Origin: Tupaia tana
Taxonomy: Eukaryota; Chordata; Mammalia; Scandentia; Tupaiidae
DNA length: 64,000 nucleotides
Reading direction: 5' to 3'
Assembly (NCBI GenBank): GCA_026018925.1
Contig: JAKSZU010000016.1
Location: forward strand, 55,689,075-55,753,074
Position numbers and translations under genes: made by a program. Shown here in pieces: positions 1-9,271 of the stretch (positions are counted from its first letter, which is position 1; each line of letters starts with the position of its first letter). The notes beneath the pieces are model-generated. The model was not told the origin of the DNA, searched no databases, and worked only from the letters and a program-made list of their open reading frames with translations.

Positions 1-19
1 AAACTATAGGCAGCAACTG

Positions 20-99
20 TTAGGTCATCAGGAAAGTCACAACATATTTTTCTATGTTTTTCTATGCAAAAATGTGTCATGACTTTTCTGATGACTCAA
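20..99. mobile_element. Palindromic mariner-type MITE, copy 1 (degraded)
   Basis: The left arm begins TTAGGTCATCAGGAAAGTCA and the right arm is its near inverted complement, ending TCTGATGACTCAA next to TA. It is about 80 bp and almost all inverted repeat, as in human MADE1. It matches the copies near 47277 and 48090 but has more mismatches. It is non-autonomous, with no transposase sequence. Confidence 0.7.
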
Positions 100-192
100 T
101 AAATAGGTAAATTTACACATATACTCTGCTTCTAACAGCTACTACTACTTTTTACAAACACATGCTCATGATATCTTTCCATCCAGCTCTTA

Positions 193-545
193 CATGTTGT
201 CTTAGTCAGTTTGAAGCTGCTATTAACAGAATACCACAGATTGGGTAATTCATAAATAAAAATTTATCTGCTCACAGTTCTGGAGGCTAGGAAGTCCAAA
301 AGCATGGCACTAGCATCTAGTGAAGGTCTTCTCATGGTGGAAGATGAAAGGGGAAGTGAACCCATGAGACAGAGAGAAAGAGACCCAAACTCCCTCAAAA
401 TTAGTCCATTCCCAAGATAAGAACATTAATCCCTGTCCTCATGACCTACTCACCTCTTATAATCCCACCTCTTGACTCTGCTATAATGGCAGTTAAATTT
501 CAACATGAGTTTTGGAGGAGACAGTCAAAACACAACACCTGTCTC
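193..545 (-). mobile_element. MaLR-type (MST/MLT1-like) solo LTR, antisense
   Basis: Reading left to right, the sequence passes through the typical antisense MaLR text: AACAGAATACCACAGATTGG, then TCTGGAGGCTAGGAAGTCCA, then a block listing frequent 'attaatccc' and 'cctcatgacc' motifs. This is the reverse of a mammalian MaLR LTR. No internal retroviral region adjoins it, so it looks like a solo LTR. The subfamily is uncertain. Confidence 0.75.
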
Positions 546-1615
546 TCACCTGCCTCTTCCTTGGCCCTGGCCCCTACCTGTTCAGTTTATCCTTCAGCTT
601 CCATTACCGCATCCACTTATTTCCCTCCTGACCTTCATCACATCTAAAAGCGTTACACTTCTTCCCCACTTACTTGCTTGCCTTTAATTTCTTCCAGTAG
701 AATGTACTGATAAGTATTGGGAGATCAGTGGGCAGGTGGGTCTTGTTTAATGCATCCCAACACTTCCCATGGTTCCCGATGCATGCTAGGAATCCATAAG
801 TATTTGTCCATTGTTGCCATTTTGTAAATCTCCAGGCAAGTGTAAAAAAAAAAAAAATCTCTTCATTAAAACATGTTTTGTTTATTTCCTAGGAGTTCTG
901 ACAGGCCTTCCTAGCTTTTTCTCAAAATTTGACTAAAATCCAATGAGCTTCAGCTCTTGGCTCTGGTTACCCACCTGGCAAACTTCTGGCTCTTCTGAAA
1001 TTTTTTCAGTTGGGAGAAACCTTAACATCTCCCAACACGTATCATGGCAGAGCAGGGTCTTACCCACGTAGAACCTCCTCCCTTTGAAGCCAGCGGGCTG
1101 AAGGATAGGAGGAGAAGCCAGGATGAGATCCTGAATCCCTGAGGGAAGGCTGTGGGGAGCTGACTGTGATGCAGGTTTGTAGAAATCTACCCAGGATCAA
1201 CACCCTTCTTCATGGTCCCGCATGATAGATATAATAAGAGAAGCAACTAGTAAGAGAATCAGATAATGCAAGAATCATCTGCTCCATTCACCCCTTGATT
1301 TTTGTGGCATTTCAAAAAAATCAAGAAGGAACAAACTAAGATATTAAAGGAAATACTGTTCCTCTACTTACAACACTGTGACACCAAATATATGGATTTA
1401 TCCATACTGACAACCAGTTTCTAACTCCCTGGTCACCAAGATATGTCCTATCATTTAATTTAATTCTGACACTATCTAACTGGATTTAGGGTCAGACTCC
1501 ACAGGTTAAGAGCTCTGTCCCACAGTCCTGCTCCCCACTTCAGACACCAACAGCAAGGGCTTGGCTTCCTGTTGTGAGTCTGTTTGATTTGCTACAAATC
1601 AGGGTTTTGGACAAC
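546..1615. other. Low-copy sequence, no gene seen
   Basis: I recognise no gene or repeat here apart from a short A run near 843-856. Reading frames are short and interrupted on both strands. Confidence 0.5.
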
Positions 1616-1619
1616 TTCC

Positions 1620-2155
1620 TTCCCACAGATAGTATGTAGATAATGTTATATATGCAATGACTCACAGACCTTAGGGAGACACTTCTCTAATGTGTACTGG
1701 TTTATTGTAAAGGTTATTATAACAGACTCAAATAAACAGCCAAACAAAGAGATACATAGGGCAAGGTATGGAGAAGGGTCATGAAGCTTCCATGTCCTCT
1801 CTGGGAACATAATCCTCAATGTGTTCCCCAGGAAGATGTTTTCAGAATCCCATTATTTAGATTTTTAATGGAGGTTCATTGATTTAATCAAATGCCCAAT
1901 GGTGATTAGCTCAATCTCCAGCCTCTCTCCCTAAAAGTCAGGGAGTTAGAACTGAAAGTTCCACAACTCTAATCACATTGTTGGTTCCTCTGACAAACAG
2001 CCTTCCTCCTCCAAGAGTTATTTCATTAGCAGGTACAGCTGAAAAATGCTTCTATAATCCTTGTTACTATGAACATTCCTAAGGGTTTAGAAGTTCTGTG
2101 CCAGGAACTGAGATGAAAAACCAAATATACAGTGTATTTCTTCTTATGTCACAGT
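1620..2155 (-). mobile_element. ERVL-class (MLT2-like) LTR, antisense
   Basis: The phrases AGAGATACATAGGGCAAGGT, CCAATGGTGATTAGCTCAA, TGAAAGTTCCACAACTCTAA and GAAGTTCTGTGCCAGGAACT occur in the order I associate with the reverse complement of MLT2-type LTRs. An open frame of about 100 codons on the minus strand (2079-2390) partly overlaps it and is not a gene. The family name comes from memory. Confidence 0.6.
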
Positions 2156-2579
2156 TATCATCCAGCTCAGTCCATTTTTTGACAGAGAAAAAATGTCGAA
2201 CGGGAAAGGCTGTCTTGCTCAAGAGCACACAGTGGCTGGTCCAGAAATATAGCATCTTAATGCTCCTGTAGTGGAGACTGTTGTTTGCTATGTAGATCTC
2301 ACTGACTGCCCATCGGGGCCTCCAGCTGCTCACACTTAGGTCAGCTGTTAAGAGCCACTTGCTCATGGTCAAACCATAAAGGCAGCCCATATACTAATCC
2401 TGAATGTGACTGGGGAGAAAGGCATGGACATTTCTGCCTGCCTTGGGACACTCTGGTGGACAATCTGACTCCAGAGCTCTTGCCACATTGGTCACAGCTT
2501 TAGGGGGCCAACTCACTGGTTTCCCCTGTCCTCTGCCCAGTCCTATTTCCTTCCCTCTTCCTTTTACAAGGGATCCCTA

Positions 2580-2708
2580 AAAGCAGGGGACATCAAAAAA
2601 TTATGGAAAAAGAAATTAATGTATATGTTTATTTTGGTGCAAATTTTTTGAAATCCACACATAACTTTTCATTATGCACATTTTGCATAAACTTTTAAAG
2701 ACATCCCC
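2580..2708. mobile_element. Mariner-type MITE, second family, copy 1
   Basis: The left end carries GGGGACATCAAAAAATTATG and the right end carries its approximate inverse, TAAACTTTTAAAGACATCCCC, flanked by TA on both sides. It is about 130 bp and AT-rich with no coding capacity. It shares its terminal motif and the internal TTTATTTTGGTGCAAA with the copies at 30719 and 40375. Confidence 0.7.
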
Positions 2709-2710
2709 TA

Positions 2711-2730
2711 CACACACACACACACACACA
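2711..2730. repeat. (CA)n microsatellite
   Basis: A short uninterrupted CA run directly abuts the right end of the MITE. Confidence 0.9.
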
Positions 2731-2929
2731 ACTTGCCCACTAAGCTTTGTCTCAGCAACTGCTTCTAGAAAGCACAACCTTCCACACCACAGTCTCTTGA
2801 CTACAAATCTACTGTTTACTTCCATAAGAATCACAGATAAGCTTTTTTTAAAGCCTAAAGAACAGACCCTCAACACATCTTTGCCTGAGGCAAAACAGGG
2901 CAGAAGATCACAAGGTTTCTGTTATGCCA

Positions 2930-3545
2930 AAATCTCTCCAAGGTAAGCGCTGTGTGCAGACATCTAAGCCCCTGGAGTTGCTGCAATTTATATTTAATGT
3001 GCAAATGCTCCAAGGAAGGCTGTGTGTAGAAACCAGATCAAAACATTTATCCTCACTGTGTCTTGGAAGAAACTTATTAGCTGAATACGGATATTCAAGA
3101 GGAGCAGAAAAATGGAGGGAAAGAAAAAGAGGAAGTCTGTTGCTACCAGATAAACAGAGAGCCCCTCGGAGAGCAAGGGCAGCTGGTGGCTACTATAATA
3201 TATTGTTATGCATCGCCACCGGAGCACTTGTAGAGCAACTGCAGACCATGTCTGACAGTGCCTTCCCTGACCTTTTCAATATTGCCCAAGCACTGTGGAG
3301 CTGGTGTTTCTAGAGGAATTCAAATCAAATGTACTCAGGCAGAAAGGATTTGGCTGTGGGCAAACCCTATCAGTCTCTTCACGTTTCGCCTTGTCATTCT
3401 CATGTAAATTGTAATTCTTTATTAGCATGACCAGTTTTCGCCCAGGTGCAAGATGCTCCCATCTAAATGGCAGAGAGGCTGCATCTGCCTGCATGGAAGA
3501 GCTGGGCTCTTCTAGCAACTGAACCCTGCAGGTCGTTTCCCTGGG
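2930..3545. other. Low-copy block, possible conserved non-coding element
   Basis: This block lacks recognisable repeat sequence. It holds several CpG sites and AT-rich homeodomain-like motifs (TGTAATTCTTTATTAGCAT near 3410-3428). A plus frame of about 130 codons runs across 2924-3313 but shows no domain I know and no splice-bounded exon structure. Regulatory function is inference from composition only. Confidence 0.25.
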
Positions 3546-3619
3546 CAGACAGAGGAGAGTACCCTGCCAGGGCCCACTGGAAAGCAGGACATAAATTTGA
3601 AGTTTAAAACAAAGGAGAT

Positions 3620-3846
3620 GACCCAGTCATGGTGGCACAAGAGGCAGGTGAACCCTGTGCCTGGCTAGGGTCATGTAGAAGGCCCAGTTCAGTTCCCAGA
3701 TCAACCCGCGCAGGCTGGGGCAGGGTGGTGTGCACTTATAGTCCTGGCTAACTGGGAGGCTGCAACAGGAGGATTATGACATGACAATACTCTGTGAGGA
3801 ATACCCATCTCTCTCCCTTTCTCTTAACCTCATTTGGTCTCTCTCA
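3620..3846 (+). mobile_element. tRNA-7SL chimeric SINE (Tu-like)
   Basis: The 5' half is tRNA-like, with a B-box-like CAGTTCAGTTCCCAG near 3686. The 3' half, from about 3711, reads AGGCTGGGGCAGGGTGGTGT followed by TATAGTCCTGGCTAACTGGG, which parallels the 7SL RNA/Alu 'gtagtcccagctactcggg' domain. A purine-rich tail follows, which presumably grew from the original A-tail. Chimeras of this type are known from tree shrews. Confidence 0.7.
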
Positions 3847-3850
3847 TAAA

Positions 3851-3902
<52 letters not shown>

Positions 3903-4161
3903 AAAGAAAAGAAAAGAAAAGAAAAGAAAAGAAAAGAAAAGAAAAGAAAAGAAAAGAAAAGAAAAGAAAAGAAAAGAAAAGAAAAGAAAAGAAAAGAAAA
4001 GAAAAGAAAAGAAAAAAAGAAAGAAAGAAAGAAAGAAAGAAGAGGAGAGGAGAGGAGAGGAGAGGAGAGGAGAGGAGAGGAGAGGAGAGGAGAGGAGAGG
4101 AGAGGAGAGGAGAAGAGAAGAGAAGAGAAGAGAAGAGAAGAGAAGAGAAGAGAAGAGAAGA
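3847..4161 (+). repeat. 315-bp pure-purine microsatellite in successive blocks
   Basis: The plus strand contains only A and G here. The blocks run (AAAG)n to about 3902, (AAAAG)n to about 4015, (AAAG)n to about 4041, (GGAGA)n to about 4112, then (AAGAG)n to 4161. It lies between the chimeric SINE and the next SINE, and so sits at a SINE tail. Long lysine/arginine/glutamate-rich frames cross it in all registers and are artefacts. Confidence 0.95.
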
Positions 4162-4162
4162 G

Positions 4163-4400
4163 GGCCAGCCCTGTAGCCTAGTGATTAAGGGAGTCAGATC
4201 ACACATAGCTGACCATGGTTCAAATCCCAGTCGATAACAACTTGAAAACTTTGCTGGCTATGTGTATATGCCCCAGATGCCAACAGGATGGAGAAATGTA
4301 AGAGAAGAGATTGTATCATGACCATGCTCTGTTGGGGGCTGCTTTCTCCCTCTCTCTGTCTCCCTCTGGTGAGCACATGCACCCTCTGGCAATTAAAATA
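4163..4400 (+). mobile_element. tRNA-derived SINE, older subfamily
   Basis: It begins GGGCCAGCCCTGTAGCCTAG and has a B-box-like GGTTCAAATCCCAG near 4218. It continues with the body found in the other copies ('gatgga/gaaatg...gagaagagattgtatcatgacc') and a CT-rich segment, and ends in an AATAAT-rich tail. It is diverged from the younger subfamily. Confidence 0.85.
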
Positions 4401-4841
4401 ATACTACTAATAATAATTCTAACCAATAAAAGAAAATAAACAAAAAGAAGAAGAAAGTAAGAGGGGGCTAAACATTGCCATTCCATATGCTCTTTGGGTT
4501 TCTTTTCATAAGTTCTTCCAAGAAGAACATCCTCCTCATCTCTTTCCTCCAGAGGAGACTCAGAAGAGAGCAGCCATAAGAGGCAGAGAGAGCCTTATAT
4601 AAGGACCAGAGCACAACTGTCCAGGTGGAAATAGTGACACCATGGATTACTCAGTCCTTTGCTTTCATGCTGCTAAGAGTATGGCCAGCAAGACTAGGGA
4701 AGCCAGCTAAGGCCTCATGTCTGCCCCTGGAGGTGCTCCAGAGGCCCCCTAGGGCAGCCCAGCAATCATGGCCTCCTTTCCAAGTCTTCCTGGTACTTCT
4801 GCTTAAGTACAATGGTGCTGAAAGTTAGTTCCCAGACCAGC

Positions 4842-5002
4842 AGTATTTAGTGTCACCTGGGAACTTGTTAGAAAGGCACATTCCCAGGCTTATCCTATAC
4901 CCACATACTAAGACATTCTGAAGTGGAAACCAGCAACCTGAGTTTTGGCAAGCTTTCCAGATGACTCTGGCGCACATCACAGTGTGAGAATTCCTGCTCT
5001 AA
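4842..5002 (-). mobile_element. MER5A-like hAT MITE, antisense
   Basis: GACCAGCAGTATTTAGTGTC and CACCTGGGAACTTGTTAGAA match the reverse complement of the mammal-wide MER5A element. The far end, CACAGTGTGAGAATTC, matches its terminal inverted repeat. It is an ancient non-autonomous hAT-Charlie relative. Confidence 0.8.
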
Positions 5003-6169
5003 CAGAATCCTTCACCTCTCTCTCTATCCTTACTGGCTTCCAGCCCAGGGACTTTTAATCCGTTGAGGGATGGGGACAGAAGAGTTATCTCACTACTGTC
5101 AGCCCCTTAGAGTCACATCTAAAGAGGAAAAGCTTGTGTACTTTGGAAAACAGAGTCAACAATTTAAACTTTCAGAAATGTAGAACCAAAAAGAAGGGAA
5201 GAAAGGATTCAAGGGACTGACTCCTTCCCAGAGTTGAACCTTTCAAAATAATGGCGGCGGGTGGAAAAGTGGAGAAAAGCAGAATCATCTATTTCTCGTC
5301 ATTTCTGGGGGCAAGTGAGTCTCCTGGGGAGGGAGTTATGTGAGGGAATCTAAGAATGGATGTTGAGGGCCCAGATCTGATTCTGCATGAAACGTGGTTG
5401 GCTGTGCAATCAGTCCATGAATAACAGGATCCTGGCCGTTAGCTGGAGGTGGTCAGCACCCAGGCACCTGCAGGAACATGCCAGGAGAGACCATGCTGCA
5501 TCCTCATCAGGTGCACTAGACAGAGCCTCAATCCAGCAAGGAGCAGAATTGCCAGGTGGGGAGGCAGCAAAGGCAGAGTCCAGCACTGACACCGGACGTA
5601 GGGGGAGATGGAACTCGATCCAGACAGCAGGTCAATGGCACAGAGGCACCTCCAGTTGGCAGAGGTCTGGCTTATGCATCCTGCCCCAGCTAGGGTTGGC
5701 TCATGTACTAGTGAGCCTCATTTGACAGAAAAAGCATCTGACACCTCTGTGAGGAAAGACTGGAAAGGCAAGGGCTGATGGATCCAATTCAAACTCCCTG
5801 GCTTGAGAGTTGAAATAATTTCAAGGACTTTTCCTCCCAAGAGAGGGATCTCAGGAGTTCACTGAGGCAAATACAGCTCACACGCTGCGAAACCAGAAAG
5901 AGCTTATAAAGAAAGCAGAAATGTTTCCAAGACACCAAAAAAGCTCTGAGAAAACAATTTTTGTCAAGTTGAGTGTAAATTAATTAAAAGCACATGGATT
6001 ATATGTCTCTAAAAATATACAAAGCTCTGAAAATCAAGAGAGGAAGTTGGTAAAATCTGGTTTGGGTCTGGTAGAATTCATGTTTGGGAGTGGGGTGGGC
6101 CACTTCAAGAAACAGGTTTTTCCTATTACTTCTCTTTTTCTCCACCCCTAATCCCTGGGATTCAGGGAG
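5003..6169. other. Low-copy sequence, no gene seen
   Basis: Nothing recognisable is present. A plus frame of 112 codons at 5387-5725 has no known domain, and unrelated open frames of similar size occur by chance throughout the window. Confidence 0.5.
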
Positions 6170-6262
6170 TTTTAGAGGGAAAAGACCTTAAAAGTTATCT
6201 TCTGGACTCCTTCATCTAATACACCAGAAAGCTGAGGTTTAGGGAGGTTAAGTACTGGTGTC
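6170..6262 (-). repeat. MIR fragment, antisense
   Basis: ACCAGAAAGCTGAGGTTTAG followed by GGAGGTTAAGTACT matches the reverse of the conserved MIR core region. It is short and diverged. Confidence 0.5.
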
Positions 6263-6735
6263 ATGTTTCACAAATAAACAATAGCAAACAGAATGCTTGA
6301 GGACCAGAACAAAGAATATTTTACTAAATTTTTTTTTTCTCTTCTCCTACCTTCAAGAGCTACATTACAGAGCCTTCAAGACCATATGGTCCATGGGTCT
6401 TTTTTTCCATATTCAGGTCACACTTAGACACTAGGCAAAGGGGTACCCAGAGGCTCCATCCTGATCCTTTGCCTCACACAACTTCAGAGTTAAACCCTGT
6501 AACTACAGTGTCTATCCCTTACAACTCAGTCTGTAATCTGAAAAAACAAAGCCAAGGTCTGGAATTGAGGATCATTAACAAGTCACTCAGAGGCCCAGGA
6601 AGAAGATACCAAAGCCCATTATCCATTGAGAGACACACAGAATTACATGATGATAAAAGGATTAATCCTCTGCTACAATACAACAATCCTAAACATAGAC
6701 ATACCAAACATCAGAGCTCAAAATATAGGAATCAT

Positions 6736-7003
6736 GGGACCAGCAGTTAGTGTATTGGCTATGTCGCTGAACTCCCATGTAGCTGACTGCGGTTCGAGTC
6801 CCAAACCCGGTGGCTTAAACTCACGCTGGGCACGTGTGCGTCAGTGCCCAAGATCCCAAGAGGAGAATGGAGGAGAAGGGATTGTGGCATGGCCATCCCC
6901 CCTGGGGGTTGACTTCTCTCTTTCTATCTCTCTGTCTCTCTCTTTCTGGTGAGCGCACATGTCCTATAGCAAAAACTTCTCAAAAAAAAAAAAAAAACAG
7001 AAA

Positions 7004-7059
<56 letters not shown>

Positions 7060-7066
7060 TATTTTT
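6736..7066 (+). mobile_element. tRNA-derived SINE, young subfamily, in L1
   Basis: It starts GGGACCAGCAGTTAGTGTAT and has a B box GGTTCGAGTCCCAA near 6791. The characteristic body and the 3' end '...ctatagcaaaaacttctc' are followed by an A run and an (AT)n tract. The 12-bp target-site duplication ATATAGGAATCA is perfect at 6723-6734 and 7067-7078, which fixes the insertion limits. Confidence 0.93.
7008..7062. repeat. (AT)n microsatellite in the SINE tail
   Basis: A near-perfect AT run with one GT interruption lies inside the target-site duplication boundaries, so it grew from the SINE tail. Confidence 0.95.
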
Positions 7067-7274
7067 ATATAGGAATCAAAACTGATAGAGCTGAACAGAG
7101 AAACAGACTAATTCACAAATATAGTTGGAGACTTCAACACCCCATCCCCAGCCATTGATAGAACTGCCAAACAGAAAATTAGCAAGAACATAGAATTAAG
7201 TAACACAACCAGCAAGATCTAGTTGAAAAGTCTTGAGTACACTACCCAACATCAGCAGAACACACATTTTTTTT

Positions 7275-7700
7275 TTAATCCAGGACCCAAGTAATTTTTA
7301 CCAAAATTTATGTTTAATATGATTATTGGCAAGGCTATATTTAAGCCTACTACCTTGTCATTTGTTTTCTATTTGTCCTATCTTTTCTTGACATTTAACC
7401 TTTTTTCTTTCTTTTAGATGAACTTAATATTTTTATAGTGCATTTTATCTCCTTCATTTGCTTATAAATTGTAACTTTCTGTTTTGTTTAGAGGTTTCTT
7501 CTTCACCTTACAGTTCACCTTCAAGTGACAGCATACCATTTCATACATAACATAAGACCCTTAAACTAGTATACTTCCACTTCTCTTTCTGATGTTTACG
7601 CTAATGTCACCATACATTTTATTATACATGTGTCATAAACTCCAAAGTCCATTATTCTTTTGTTGGAACAGTAAATTACCTTTTATGGGGATTTAATTAG
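7275..7700 (-). mobile_element. Old L1 fragment, antisense
   Basis: The stretch with TTTGTTTTCTATTTGTCCTA and TATACTTCCACTTCTCTTTC, then 'acattttattatacatgtgtcataaactcc', matches the reverse of the ORF1-ORF2 junction region of old L1M elements. It is strongly diverged. Confidence 0.55.
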
Positions 7701-7921
7701 TAGTAAAAAATGATAAATGCATATATATATTTACCAAAATTAATATATGGATATCAGCTGGGTACTAGAGATCATTTGAATCTCTGTAACTATTTTTGAA
7801 CTTTGTCCTAGGATTCAGATCAGTTACTTAGAATAGTTTGAAATTTGGGGGTCTTGCTTTACTAATATGTTAGATGTGTCTAAAGCAATGCTCAATTCAG
7901 GACAAATTATCCCCAGCCATT

Positions 7922-8170
7922 GGGACCAGCAATTAGCGTAATGGCTATGTTGCTGGACTCCCACGCAGTCGACTGCGGTTTGAGTCCCGGACCCGGTGGC
8001 TTAAACTCATGCCAGGCACCTGTGCGTGTGTGCCCAAGATCCCAAGAGGAGAATGGAGGAGAAGGGATTGTGGCATGGCCACCCCCCCCGGGGGGTGATT
8101 TCTCGCTTTTTGTCTTTCTGTCTCTCTCTGGCTGGCGAGCGCATGTGCCCTATAGCAAAAACCTCTCAAA

Positions 8171-8213
<43 letters not shown>

Positions 8214-8214
8214 A
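7922..8214 (+). mobile_element. tRNA-derived SINE, young subfamily
   Basis: The head is GGACCAGCAATTAGCGTAAT, the B box GGTTTGAGTCCCGG lies near 7977, and the full body ends in a (AAAT)n tail at 8168-8213. The target-site duplication ATCCCCAGC(C/T)ATTG occurs at 7909-7922 and 8215-8228, with one mismatch. Confidence 0.93.
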
Positions 8215-8229
8215 ATCCCCAGCTATTGA

Positions 8230-8625
8230 GACAAGACCTTCCTGAGTACTCCACCCAATGTCTCATAGATTATAACTTTTCTAGTGTGACTAGTGGAAAC
8301 AGGTACTTTTTTCTGACTTGATATGAGCTCTGGGGACTGTTTTCTAATCCTTTCAGTTTCCTCATATGTATACAGTTTCAAGCACTCCACCAAACATCTA
8401 AGGACTTATTTTTTTGCAAATCTTCAGGGGTTATCTCCTTGCAGCTCTCTCCTCTTCAGTACTCTGCCATATAAGGTCTACTCTGTCTCCCTGGACTCTC
8501 AGCTCCAGCTATGTAACTCGGGGAGTCTGCTGGATAATTCCTGAGTTCCCTCTCCCTGGATTTCAGCCTAAAAGGTTTAGACAGTAAGGAGAAGCAATTG
8601 TAGGGTTCTCCTCATTTGCTTTAAA
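8230..8625. other. Low-copy sequence between SINEs
   Basis: No gene or repeat is recognised. A 73-codon plus frame at 8323-8544 has no known domain. Confidence 0.4.
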
Positions 8626-8637
8626 GAAAATTATTCA

Positions 8638-8883
8638 GGGACCTGCAGTTGGTATAATGGCTATATTGCTGGACTCCCATGTAGTCAACCGTGGTTCAAG
8701 TCCCAGACCTGGTGGCTTGAACTCACACTGGGAGTGTGTGCATGTGTGCCCAAGATCCCGAAAGAAGAATGGAGGAGAAGGGATTTCGGCATGGCCAAAC
8801 CCCCCTGGGGGTGATTTCTCGCTTTCTATCTCTCTCTGTCTTTCTGGCAAGCACACACAACCTATAGCTAAAACCTCTCACAA
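8638..8883 (+). mobile_element. tRNA-derived SINE
   Basis: It starts GGGACCTGCAGTTGGTATAA with the B box GGTTCAAGTCCCAG near 8692, and ends '...cctatagctaaaacctctcac'. The target-site duplication AAAATTATTCA is perfect at 8627-8637 and 8884-8894. Confidence 0.92.
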
Positions 8884-8911
8884 AAAATTATTCATTTACT
8901 TATTTTAATTT

Positions 8912-9010
8912 GACCAGAGAGAGAGAGAGAAAGGGAAAATGATAAAGCAAATCACAAGGTCTGGGACTTGAACTGTAGTCACCTTAATCATCATGCAACC
9001 TGCCCCCCCA
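8912..9010 (-). mobile_element. Internally deleted SINE fragment, antisense
   Basis: A GA-rich segment (reverse of the SINE CT-rich region) passes almost directly into GGTCTGGGACTTGAACTGTA, the reverse of the B-box region. The middle of the element is missing. It ends close to the next antisense SINE. Confidence 0.6.
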
Positions 9011-9017
9011 CACACAC

Positions 9018-9271
9018 CTTTTTCAGGTCTTTGCCACACAATGGGTGTGCTTATTGGAGACAGATAAAGACAGTGAGAGGGAAAGTGAGAAATCACCTCC
9101 CAGAGGGAATGGTCACAGTGCAATCCCTTCTCCTTTATTCTCCTCTTGGGATTTTGGGCATGCATGCACACATGCCTGACATGATTTTCAAGCCACCAGG
9201 TCCAGGACTCAAACCATGGTTGACCATTTGGAAGTCCAACGCTTTAACCACTACACTCCCTGATGGCCCCC
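9018..9271 (-). mobile_element. tRNA-derived SINE, antisense
   Basis: In reverse orientation it shows the body (GTGAGAAATCACCTCCCAGA, CAATCCCTTCTCCTTTATTC) and the B-box complement (CCAGGACTCAAACCATGG). It ends with the complement of the tRNA-like head, 'ctccctgatggcccc'. Confidence 0.85.

Larger units (their letters stand above)
6590..7262 (+). mobile_element. Old L1 ORF2 endonuclease-region fragment, split by a SINE
   Basis: The left part (to 6734) reads like the L1 ORF2 stretch 'aaaggattaatcc...tacaacaatcctaaacatag'. The right part (from 7067) continues with AACTGATAGAGCTGAACAGA and TTGGAGACTTCAACACCCCA, typical of the ORF2 endonuclease segment that ends before '...cagcagaacacacattt'. Frameshifts and stops break the frame. 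A SINE with its (AT)n tail lies between the halves. Confidence 0.8.

Noticed and set aside
2924..3313. 129-codon plus frame as an exon
   Set aside because: It has no recognisable domain, clear splice sites or codon preference that I could establish. The block is kept only as possible conserved non-coding DNA.
3794..4237. Open frame of 147 codons rich in K, R and E
   Set aside because: It is the translation of the purine-only repeat. All three registers and the reverse strand are open for the same reason.
6736..6997. Identification of the host as a colugo from abundant tRNA-SINEs
   Set aside because: The colugo CYN SINEs known to me derive from tRNA-Ile and have different sequence. The 7SL-tRNA chimeras here also favour another euarchontogliran, probably a tree shrew.
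6834..8177. Recurrent peptides such as 'QDPERRMEEKGL' in many frames across the window
   Set aside because: They are the same SINE body translated at each insertion, not a gene family.
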